Below, one piece after another: positions 51,673 to 61,600 of a stretch of 64,000 nucleotides of DNA. The notes below the pieces were generated by a model. It did not search any database and was not told the DNA's origin. It saw nothing but the letters and a program-made list of their open reading frames with translations. Every line of letters starts with the position of its first letter. The stretch's first letter is position 1. The position numbers were made by a program, and so were the translations under genes. Source of the stretch: Candidatus Gastranaerophilales bacterium (GTDB lineage: Bacteria > Cyanobacteriota > Vampirovibrionia > Gastranaerophilales > Gastranaerophilaceae). Location of the stretch: contig CALVEG010000006.1 in the NCBI GenBank assembly GCA_944326525.1, positions 34,366 through 98,365 of the forward strand, read 5' to 3'.

Positions 51673-52848
51673 CTAATCTTCAGCAGAAGAATATTTCTTT
51701 ATTAATTTTTTTCGATACACCATATCAGAAACAGACATCGCAAGCTCCTTATAGCTTTTAGCGACATTTGAATCCGGATTAACTTCGGCAACAGAAATTC
51801 CCTTGTTAATTGCCGCCATAAGAGTGAAGTAATTATTCGGAATTTTCCAATAAATTTCTTTATCCAAAAGTTTTTCAACATCTTCAACGGTTATTTCATC
51901 ATTTTCCATATAACGATTTATAATAATTTGAGTTTTATCATCGTCATAGCCCAATTTCTGAAACAAATCAAGAATTCTTTGACAATTTCTTAAAGCGGGA
52001 AGACTCGCAACTGTCACAAGAAAAACTAAATCAGAATTATCTAAAGCAGTAATAGTTTTACTTTCAAAACCAGCTTCAGCATCTATTACGATATAAGAAA
52101 AAGTGTTTTTTAATATATCAATAAGTTTAGCAATTTGCGATTTAGTAACGGTTTCAGCCTGTTTAAAGCATGGAGGATCCGCTAAAATATACAAACTTGT
52201 ATTTTTATATTTTTCGAGAGTATTAAGCAAAAATTCTGAGTTAATCCTATTCAAATTTTCCAAAACATAAGAAATATTAAAAGAAGGCTTTAAATCCAAG
52301 AAAGTTGTAATATCTCCAAACTGAAAATTTAAATCAACAAGAGCAACATTTTCTTTAGTAATTTTAGCAAGTTCAAGAGCCAAATTTGACGCTATAGAAG
52401 TTTTGCCAATCCCGCCTTTATTGGAAAACAACGTGATCACTCTGGATTTAGTTTCAGAACTACCGCCTGTTTTAAATTGATTATAAATCTTATCCAAAAT
52501 ATCAAACAATTCAGATTTTATAACAGGAGCGGAAATAAAGTCCTTAGCCCCTGCTCTCATAACCTTTACGATCAAATCTACGGAAGGAGAATCCGATACA
52601 GCAATAATTTTACAATCAGGACATGCCGAACTTATTTCTGAAATAAAATCGAGATACTTTTTTGTATTAACAGAAACATCAATAATAAAAACAGATTTTG
52701 ACATTCCGGAAAGTGTATTAAAAATTTCGGACATATCAGCACCTGCATCATAAAAACAGAACTTTCCAAACTCTTCGATATAAAGTTTTAATATATTTTC
52801 TGTTTGTATAGCTTCAGAATAAATAACTGCTGAAATATTTTCTGTCAT
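51673..52848 (-). CDS. cpaE: CpaE/TadZ-like pilus assembly protein, MinD-type ATPase
   Basis: A 391-residue protein. Residues 1-125 form an atypical receiver domain (FIIDVS with Asp57), followed by a MinD/ParA-type ATPase with deviant Walker A KGGIGKT (144-150) and a Walker B-like VIDAEAGF strand. TadZ/CpaE proteins place the Tad pilus machine at the pole. I start at ATG 52848, giving the normal N-terminus MTENISAVIYS; a longer frame to 52902 is Cys/Lys-rich and unlikely. The next gene is a CpaF-like pseudo-ATPase. No pilin, CpaB or secretin genes are in the window. Confidence 0.8.
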   Translation of the reverse strand: MTENISAVIYSEAIQTENILKLYIEEFGKFCFYDAGADMSEIFNTLSGMSKSVFIIDVSVNTKKYLDFISEISSACPDCKIIAVSDSPSVDLIVKVMRAGAKDFISAPVIKSELFDILDKIYNQFKTGGSSETKSRVITLFSNKGGIGKTSIASNLALELAKITKENVALVDLNFQFGDITTFLDLKPSFNISYVLENLNRINSEFLLNTLEKYKNTSLYILADPPCFKQAETVTKSQIAKLIDILKNTFSYIVIDAEAGFESKTITALDNSDLVFLVTVASLPALRNCQRILDLFQKLGYDDDKTQIIINRYMENDEITVEDVEKLLDKEIYWKIPNNYFTLMAAINKGISVAEVNPDSNVAKSYKELAMSVSDMVYRKKLIKKYSSAED

Positions 52849-52900
52849 TTTATACACTTTCTCCCACTTTAAGATTTTATCACAGCAATTACAAACGGGC

Positions 52901-52935
52901 AATAAGTTAACACCCTAAATACGTCTTAACTTATT
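52901..52935. repeat. 10-bp perfect inverted repeat in the cpaE/TPR divergent region
   Basis: AATAAGTTAA (52901-52910) and TTAACTTATT (52926-52935) with 15 bases between. It lies between divergent genes, upstream of both, so it may be a regulator binding site. Confidence 0.5.
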
Positions 52936-52943
52936 TAAGAATT

Positions 52944-52980
52944 TTGATAAATTTTTAGTTTATCGTATAATGAAGCTATG
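52944..52980 (+). promoter_or_regulatory. Promoter predicting a leaderless TPR-gene mRNA
   Basis: TTGATA (52944-52949), 16-base spacer, TATAAT (52966-52971), six bases, ATG at 52978. No ribosome binding site. Confidence 0.65.
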
Positions 52981-53556
52981 AGAAAAATTTTACTATTTTT
53001 TATATTAGGGATAATCCTAACATCCCCGGTATTAGCTGAAGAAAACACAATAAGCGAGCAGGCAAAACTTTTATATGCTGACAACAATATAGAAGGAAGT
53101 TTCAATACACTTTTATCAATCCCTGAAGAAGAAAGAACAGCAGAGAACTGGCTTCTTTTGGGAAATCTCTTACAGGATAAAGGGAAAAATGATGAAGCTG
53201 TATTTATGTATACTAGAGCGATTTTAAAAGACGAAAAATTTTATAAAGCACATTACAATCTTGCAAACTGTTATCTGAATGATGACAAGCCGAATATGGC
53301 GATAGAAGAGTACAAAAAAGTTTTGAAACTTCGCCCTGAATACGCATATGCACACTACAATTTAGGATGTGCATACCTTAAGCTTGGACAATACAGAAAA
53401 GCTAAAAATGCATTTTTAGATGCAGCATACTTTAAGAATACGGAGCCAGATTTCTATTATAATTTAGCATACGCCTACAAAAAGCTTAATAAACCAAAAG
53501 ACGCAGAAGCTTATCTTAAGATATACAACAAACTTATGGAAAACAGTATAGAGTAG
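52978..53556 (+). CDS. Exported TPR protein
   Basis: A 192-residue protein with a signal peptide (MRKILLFFILGIILTSPVLA) and about four TPR units in the mature part (for example NWLLLGNLLQDKGKNDEAV and AYAHYNLGCAYLKLGQYRKA). It would act outside the cytoplasm as a scaffold. The ATG follows a TATAAT by six bases with no ribosome binding site. The HAD and exonuclease genes follow at 6-base gaps in the same direction. Confidence 0.82.
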   Translation: MRKILLFFILGIILTSPVLAEENTISEQAKLLYADNNIEGSFNTLLSIPEEERTAENWLLLGNLLQDKGKNDEAVFMYTRAILKDEKFYKAHYNLANCYLNDDKPNMAIEEYKKVLKLRPEYAYAHYNLGCAYLKLGQYRKAKNAFLDAAYFKNTEPDFYYNLAYAYKKLNKPKDAEAYLKIYNKLMENSIE

Positions 53557-53562
53557 AATAAA

Positions 53563-54264
53563 ATGGATAAAAAGAGATATAAAGGAATAATATTTGATTT
53601 TAACGGAACGCTTCTTTTTGATTCAGAGAAACATCTGGAAGCTTGGAGAGAATACTCAAAACACTTAAGAGGAACACCTTTTAGCGACGAAGAGATGCGT
53701 GATTATATGTTTGGACGAACTAACGAGGATATAATAGCTTACGCTATCGGCAAAAAGCCTGATCCAGAATTAGTAGAAAGACTTGGGCTTGAGAAGGAAG
53801 CTGTTTATCGTGAAATGTGCAGAAGCGATAGAGAAAACTTTAAACTTGCTCCACATGCGGAAGAATTGCTGGATTATTTATGCGCAAACGATATTCCGCA
53901 CACAATAGCAACAATGTCAGGAATTGAAAACGTTGAATTTTATATTGAAGAATTTAAACTTGAAAAATGGTTTGACTTGGACAAAATTGTCTATGCAAAC
54001 GGTAAAATTCCGGGCAAGCCGGCACCAGATATTTACTTAATAGCAGCAAACAATTTAGGTTTAAAGCCGGAAGAATGTATTGTTGTAGAAGATGCGGTAT
54101 CAGGTATAAACGCAGCAGCAAATGCAGGTATTGGGAAAATAATAGCGATAGCATCAATGGAGCCTGTGGAATTGTATAAAAAAATGCCATCCGTTGGAGA
54201 AGTCATAACAGACTTTGAACAACTAGACAGAAGCCAGTTCTTTATAAAAGCGACGACAAAGTAA
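53563..54264 (+). CDS. HAD-family sugar phosphatase or mutase, DFNGT variant
   Basis: A 233-residue haloacid dehalogenase-type hydrolase of the beta-phosphoglucomutase-like group, with helical cap (about 18-90). The nucleophile is Asp12, but the usual second Asp is Asn14 (DFNGT rather than DxDGT). IATMSGIENVEF, GKPAPDIYLIAA and VVEDAVSGINAAANAG are motifs II to IV. The second Asp normally acts as acid/base, so activity may be altered, although I recall DFNGT occurring throughout a known subgroup. Likely substrate is a small sugar phosphate. Confidence 0.82.
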   Translation: MDKKRYKGIIFDFNGTLLFDSEKHLEAWREYSKHLRGTPFSDEEMRDYMFGRTNEDIIAYAIGKKPDPELVERLGLEKEAVYREMCRSDRENFKLAPHAEELLDYLCANDIPHTIATMSGIENVEFYIEEFKLEKWFDLDKIVYANGKIPGKPAPDIYLIAANNLGLKPEECIVVEDAVSGINAAANAGIGKIIAIASMEPVELYKKMPSVGEVITDFEQLDRSQFFIKATTK

Positions 54265-54270
54265 GGCATT

Positions 54271-54828
54271 ATGATTCAGAAAGACTTAATTAATACAGAC
54301 ATAACGGAATTTCCAGATAATTATACTGTAGTGGATATAGAAACAACTGGGCTCTCTCCGTCAAAAGATGAAATTATTGAAATATCAGCATTAAAGGTGC
54401 GGGCGGGCAAGATTTATGACGAATTTTCGCAACTAATAAAACCCCAAGCCACAATTAGCCCTTTCATAACGCATTTGACAGGAATAACAAATGAAATAGT
54501 AGCATCATCGCCGATGATTCAAGAAATCCTTCCAAAATTTATAAAATTCGTGTCCGATGATATAATTTTAGGACATAACATCAAATTTGACCTTAACTTT
54601 ATCAGAACAAACCTTGAAAATTTCGGTTTTGAACCCTTATCAAATAATTCAATTGACACAATGAAACTGGGCAGAAAATATTGTAAGCTCAAAAGCCACA
54701 GTTTAAAAAACCTTGCAATTCACTATAATGTAAGCATTGAAGGCCATCACAGAGCGCTAAATGACTGCCTGATTACGCATAACATTTACCAAAACATAAA
54801 AAAACAATTTGCAGAATTAGAAGTTTAA
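54271..54828 (+). CDS. DEDDh 3'-5' exonuclease (DNA polymerase III epsilon-like)
   Basis: A 185-residue exonuclease. VVDIETTGL (Asp22, Glu24) is ExoI, GHNIKFDLNF is ExoII, and HRALNDC is ExoIIIepsilon, completing the DEDDh set. It resembles DnaQ and the exonuclease part of PolC. A separate proofreading or DNA-repair exonuclease role is likely. It begins six bases after the HAD gene. Confidence 0.88.
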   Translation: MIQKDLINTDITEFPDNYTVVDIETTGLSPSKDEIIEISALKVRAGKIYDEFSQLIKPQATISPFITHLTGITNEIVASSPMIQEILPKFIKFVSDDIILGHNIKFDLNFIRTNLENFGFEPLSNNSIDTMKLGRKYCKLKSHSLKNLAIHYNVSIEGHHRALNDCLITHNIYQNIKKQFAELEV

Positions 54829-54846
54829 TTTTTAACACATATAAAA

Positions 54847-55509
54847 TTATATAAAAAGCTCTGTATATTCAGATGGCAAGACTTCTTTTTTACCCATAAA
54901 AAGCCTATCTCCATCCGCAATTGAAACATTTTCAAAAACATTAAACAGATCTTCCGGCTTTTTAACAAATTTTCTCTGCTTATTTATTGGATCAGTGTAA
55001 CTTGTGCACAAAGTCCAGGTGTCAGCTGGAACAGAATAATGATAAGCCGTTTCTGAATTAGTGAATTTATGCTTCTGAAAAAATGAAACGAATTTAACAC
55101 GATCAAGAAAAACTTTTTTTAAATTTTCGAACTGCTCAATTGAATATGGATTGCTTTTCAGATCTTTACTACCTAAAAGAAGTCCTCTTTGAGGTTCTCT
55201 AACAAAGTGAAAAAGCATATTTACTAATTGAGGAAACCTTTTTTTATTTTTAAGATCATCCCAAAAATGAAACCCTTCAGCTTCGACAAAAGGTTTAACC
55301 AGCCCACCGCCAGTACAGGTTCGAATTTCAGTAGAATAAAACTCATCAGCCTTCAAAATGTTAGGTCTGATATGAGAATAATCAATAAAATTTTGTTTAT
55401 TCATCCTACTAAAGACATGATGCTCTACAAAACGAATATTAGAAGTAAAAGCAATTTGAGAATTCATTTCCATATTTAACATAAAATCCAAGAAAAGATT
55501 TTTTGCCAA
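54847..55509 (-). CDS. Hypothetical protein
   Basis: A 220-residue mixed alpha/beta protein, not recognised. Notable stretches are RTCTGGGLVKPFVEAEGFHFWDD and a Tyr/Thr/Trp-rich segment (HYSVPADTWTLCTSY). There is no signal peptide or membrane helix. The start is uncertain: TTG 55509 has no ribosome binding site, and several in-frame ATGs (55482, 55473, 55467) are equally weak. It is transcribed away from the giant gene at 55630. Confidence 0.5.
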   Translation of the reverse strand: MAKNLFLDFMLNMEMNSQIAFTSNIRFVEHHVFSRMNKQNFIDYSHIRPNILKADEFYSTEIRTCTGGGLVKPFVEAEGFHFWDDLKNKKRFPQLVNMLFHFVREPQRGLLLGSKDLKSNPYSIEQFENLKKVFLDRVKFVSFFQKHKFTNSETAYHYSVPADTWTLCTSYTDPINKQRKFVKKPEDLFNVFENVSIADGDRLFMGKKEVLPSEYTELFI

Positions 55510-55566
55510 TTTAATAGTAATGATTTCAAAAATATTAAAAAATGTAAAAAAAAAAAATAAAATTAC

Positions 55567-55572
55567 TATAAT
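55567..55572 (+). promoter_or_regulatory. -10 box before the giant gene
   Basis: TATAAT (55567-55572) just after a run of 12 A residues (55546-55557), about 58 bases before ATG 55630. A weak TGTAAA lies near the -35 position. Confidence 0.4.
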
Positions 55573-55629
55573 TAATATAAAGAAAACAACAAATTATCCG
55601 ATACATCTAGATAAGAAAATGGTGCGTAG

Positions 55630-58600
55630 ATGTCGGAATACAGTGTACAACAGCAAAAAATAATAAGCCAATACAGGCAAACAAACAATCTTGGCTACGT
55701 CATATCAGATGACGAAGTTGTATCTATTATGCAAAAGGAAATGCAGCAAACAGGGAAAGTATACCCTGGTTTCGAGCATTTAGCAAGCACATCTGCATCA
55801 TCAAAAGCAGAAACCAATCAAAGCAATCCACCATCTCCGATGGCACCAGCGGATAATGTTTTTGGCACTGGCTTTTATCAGGGGGATAATAAAGGAATAA
55901 CAATAGAACGGACAAATAAGAACTACGTAACAGTTCAGCCGACACTGATTCAATTATTTGCTATGAATTTTCTTAAAAACATAATGCTTGAAGGCAATGC
56001 AATTGTATCAGAGAGAGATAAAGAAGCTGGGGTAATGTCTAGATTTGTAAACCTTTGGCAAGAGAACTTTAATGAAGAATATTCACAATCACATGTAAAA
56101 AAATCACTTTCTAAAACGCAACATGATCTGCAAGTTATGGGAAAAGCCGCAAAGGGCGAGCCAATTGGGTATAATTTTTTAGGAGTGCCGATATATCAAA
56201 CATTTGAAGAAGCATTTAAAAGCAAACGCGGGGTAGAATTCAATCCCGAAAACATAGCGGACTGCGCAGAGAAATCACAGACATACGCCAAAGTAAAAAC
56301 CACTGTAGAAATGGTAAACAAAACTAAAGCAATTCTTGCAACAACGACAAAAGGTGATGTAAAAAGCCAGATGAGCCCAGAAGAATCCTCAAAAGCGATT
56401 ATACAGGCATTCAAACTGGCTGGTGTAACTTCAACAAAAGAAATAAACAAAACCTTAGCAGATATAAACGAAAAATATAAAGACCATCAAGATGTATTGA
56501 AGTACGGAGGCAATTTCAGAATAAATAAAAACAAGCAAGGCGAATATGTAATCTACAGAACCGACAAAAACGGCTATCCTGCAGAAGCAACAAACGAAGA
56601 ATTAAGACTTATTGCAAATGAAATGAGCCAAAGATTAGACAGGACATTAGCTGATGCAATAGGAGTAGAATATTCAAATAGCGCAACACCTGAAGAAGTC
56701 GTTTCTTTAACAGAAAAGAAGTTAAAAGAATATCAGGATATCTATGAAAAAAGTTTTAAAAAAGCATATGGTTCAAAAGATTTAAAAATATTATCTGAAG
56801 AATATGTAGCAAAACAGCAGCAAGGTGTAGCAAACATCGAAGTTGGAATAAACATTTTATCAACAGCATTGATGATACTTCCGCCTGCTGCGGTAGCAGC
56901 AAGAGGAACCGCACTCGGTGCAAAACTAGGGCTTGCAAGCAAGGCAAGTATCGGCGGAAAAATAGTACAAGGACTGGAGACTGCACAAAAAGTAAGTACG
57001 CCGCTCGTTATGGCAGCAATGACACTAAGACCAACGGAATTGCTAGAACAGATATTATCCCAAAACGGTATGAGTGCAGAAGAATGGAAAGCATGGGGAA
57101 TAGGAGTTCTACAAAATTCAGCATATATGGCAACAGGTATGAAAGTAAGCCAACTTGCCGAACAGGGTGCTGCGATTTATAAAACAAAGGCTTTAGTAAA
57201 TACACTCAAAAAAGCCGGAAAAAGCACTGATGAGATCATCGCAATGGTAAAAGCAAATCCCGTAAAATTTCCGGATGATATCGTAAAAAGTTTCAAAAGT
57301 ATCGACAAATTAGCAAAGGCATTGCAAGTTACAAGTGAAGTAGCATTAGACATATCAAGCACGTATTTCTTGAATATGGCAATGAGCAATGGCGATATAC
57401 AGATGCAGGATTGGATAAGTTCAATAGCTTTTGCAATTTCAGGCGGAGTATTGCAAAAACAATTTGCACATTTAACAACAGAAGCAAAAGTACAATATCT
57501 TTGCGATGCATTTAAGGATTACGGAGTAACCGCCAAAGATGCAAAGAATATTCTGCAAACAATGGATGACATATCCGAAGGCAAAATTAAATCCCCATCC
57601 CAAAGTCAAAAAACAAATTCAGTAGAAGATTCATCAGCTACAACAACTCAAGAAACAAATGCAACCACTACAACTCAAGCAGATTCTAAAAATTCCGCAA
57701 CACCAGATGATGTTGTAATTACAGATTCAAGACCTTCGACACCAGCCCAAGACGCAGAAACATCAATAAATAAAAGATTAGAAAGTGCAAATTCAAGAGA
57801 AGAATTTGCATCCCTTCGAGATGAAATCAAAAATATGCCGGAAGGAGAAGATAAAAAAGCACTTCAAGAGGAATATCTAAAAAAATATAATGAGTGGTCA
57901 CAAAATCCACAAAGACCAGATATTAAAATGGAATATATACCGGAGAAGAACAACACCGAAACATCTCAAACTACAAACAGTCAAAGACAAAAAGCAGAAC
58001 CTTCATCAACAAAAGCACAAAATGAAGCATCAAATACAAGAGCAAATGCAGAAGAAGCTAAACCTTCAGAAAACATTCCTGCCAAAGAAGCACAAACAGA
58101 AGAATGCATTAGTGATTTTGATGCAGTTATGAAATTCCTTGATTTTTCAAATGAAATTGACAAAGACTATGAAATAGAAGGTATAATAAATGCCTGCACA
58201 CTTGCCCCTGACAAAGTAAGTACAAGACTAATTGATGAAGCCATAAGACTTGTAAAATCAAGCAATAAAGATTTTAATGAAATAGCTGGAATAATCTCAA
58301 ACTTCAAAAACAAAAACAAAGAGATTGATACAGCTAAAATAGAAAAATTTCACGAATTAGTAAATAATGGTCAAACACCAAATGATGCTATTTCTGTAAT
58401 TATAAAAAGCGAAGACAAAAAAGGAAATTATAGAGAAGATTACAACAAAAAGTTATTAACCCTAAAAAAACAGGACAATTATTCAGGAACTCTTTTAAAA
58501 ACCTGCGAAATTAACGGCACCATAAGTAATGAAGTTTGGGAAAAAGTACTGGATTTAGATGCCTTAGGCTATGACAACAGAACTAAAAGTAAAATTATAG

Positions 58601-61600
58601 AAACCTGCTTAAATAAAGAAACCATAGATGCGAACGGATTTACAAAAACAACTGGTTTTAATAATGAAATTTTCTCAAAAATAAAAGAATTAATTACAAA
58701 AGAAAAAATTAGCGCGAATAATGCTGTCGAAATCATGGACGCGTGCAAAAAAGGTAACGAAATTTCAGCAGAATACTACGCTCGCGCATTATACTTAAAA
58801 GACAAGATTAATGAAAATGCAATAAAGGATTTTGTGACCTATGATGATAAAGCTACAAGCTTTATGCTTGAAATTAAGGACAAATATAAAATAGAAGAAC
58901 ACGATCTCAAATACATTATAAAGAGCTGTCACGAAACCACAGACGGCAAAAACATTTTTTCAGACACACTATCATCAAAAGTTGAAGAACTGCTTACAAA
59001 ACATAAAATACCAGCAAGTGAAATAAGCACTATATTAGACAGCTCCAAGGTTGATGGCAAAGCTGATGAAAAACTATACACCGAAATATTAAAGATGCAC
59101 GAAGCAGGTATATACGACATAAAAGCTATAGTAACCGCAAGCAAAATAAAAGACACAGCAAAAAATAAAACAGAAATTAATTACGACTTTATTGATAAAG
59201 CAATAGAGTGGACACAACACGGGATCAGCGAAAATTGGATACAAAATTATATTTATGCAATCAGAGATAAAGAGATAGACATAACAAAAGAAGATTATGT
59301 CCTAGACTTATCAAAAGCTGGATTTCCGTCAAAATCAATTGACGTTATACTATCTGCGAATTTAAAAAAAGACACAGATTTTCAAACATTTACAGACAAA
59401 ATTATAGAAATGAATGAGCTAGGTATAGAAAAAAACGCAATAATAAAAATTATAGAGTCCTTACAAGGCAACATAGCAAACAAAGAAAATTCATATTTAA
59501 GTACAGAAAATCTTGAAATTGCAATAGAAATGTATAAATCAGGAATAAAACATCCTGAAAATATCATTCTAAAAACATACAACAACAAAACAGCAAAAGA
59601 ATCTGCACTACAAGATGCTTACCAAAAAATACAAGAAGGCATATCAGAAGACAGAGTAGAAATACTTCAGAATACAATAAACTATCATCAAAAGAATGAA
59701 AAAATAGAGAAGCTGTCAGCAGAAGTAGCAAAAGCATTACCCGCAGAAAGCAAAGCCCTAAATACAATCATAGACAAAATGTATGAACACGAAAAATTAG
59801 CACCCCAAATAGCTGAAGCGATAAAAGCCGGTGCTGACGAAAATCATGTAATTGCGGTTATAGATATGTTTCAATCCACTCCGCAAAATATAGAGATACA
59901 ATATGCAATAAGCACAATGCAAAGCAAATGTCTAAAAGCAATGCAAGAAAAACCAGAAAAAGCAGAAGCTTTTACAAACATATTAAGATATATTGAACCG
60001 GTCATCGGAATAAGAGTACAAATTCTAGATACATGTTTAGCACATCCGGATAATTGGATGGAAATCGCAGATGCAACAAAAGTTTTAATAAGCAAAAATA
60101 AAGAACTTTATACAGATTCATCAAAAGCCTGCAACTTAATATCAGAATTTACAAAAGCGGAAATACCTCTTGAAGATAATTTAAGAATGGTAAATTTAAT
60201 CTGTGAAGCATCACAAAACCCAAATACAATCTACCCACCTGAATTTACACAAAAAATAATTGATTTGTATAACTCAAGCAAAATTGATGATGCAACACTT
60301 AATTTAATAAATCACTTACCGAAAACAAACGCAAAAGGAGTAGAAATTCTAGACACAATCGTGAAACTTAAAGAGCAAAAACATTTAACAGATGATAATC
60401 TAAATGATCAAACCCTTTCAAAAATTATATATAATGAAAAAACAAATGAATACTATGATAATTATGCAGAAATTCTAGATTTTTACGTTGAAAATAGCGA
60501 AATCATAAATAAACAAAATACAGATTCTAAAGGGACCAAAACGCTTTATAATTTAATTGAAAACTATAGCAGCCAAATAGAAGGTAATTCGCTTGATTTA
60601 CAAGGATTAAAAGCAATAACCAAACTAGCGAAAGAAACTTCGATAAATTTAAACATTATAGATGGCGTAATAGCTAACGGATACGCAGGTAAACTTGCAG
60701 AATTTTTAGACAAGTTTGATTTAAAAACCTATAAAACAGAAGTATTACAAATTTTAAAACTTTTAGAAAATCCTTTTACTCATAAATACAATTCAGACAT
60801 TTTAAGCCCGCAATTAACAAAAGAAAAATTAAATTTCATTCTTGATTTACAAAAACAGTTAAATGAGAAAGACATAAAAGACAAACTAATATTAAATAAT
60901 AATTTTGTAAAAGAAGTTATAAACGAAGGTAAAGATGTACCAGAAGAAGCTTTTAACAAGCTTAGATTTTACATAGAAGCAGAATTATCCACCATTGAAA
61001 AGGGAGAATATTTAAATCCAGGAGCATACTTACATATATTTGAAACATACAAAAAGTCACCGGATCAAATAGATAAAATTGAATCAATAATCTTTGACCA
61101 TGAATGGCATGATTGGATTTCACCAATAGAAATCATGAAAAAATTTTCAACTGACAAAGAAATTTTGCCAAAACAACTTGAACTTATGAACAAGCTTTTT
61201 GAAATATCAGGCAACAGCAAAGATTTATCAATCCAAAACTTAATAATTTCAACTTTAAAACCTGAATCTCCAGAAAATATAGATGCAAAATTAACATTTA
61301 TCGCTCAAAATGAATCAAAAATGAAAATTTCAAATTTTCAAAAAATATTTAATGAAGACAAAACAGATTATAAAATATTACAACTATTATCAATAATTAG
61401 AAACGTCCGCAAAGATAACATAGATATAGCTAATACCTTCATAAATAAAACATTAACTAATAAAAAATTTAACGGAATATTATTAGAATATATAAATGAC
61501 AATAACAAAAAATTTATAAATAAGATATTAGAAGAGAATAAAATAGAAAACTCTGTAACCCTAAGCTCACTAGCACAATCGACAGGAGCCTCAAAGGAAA

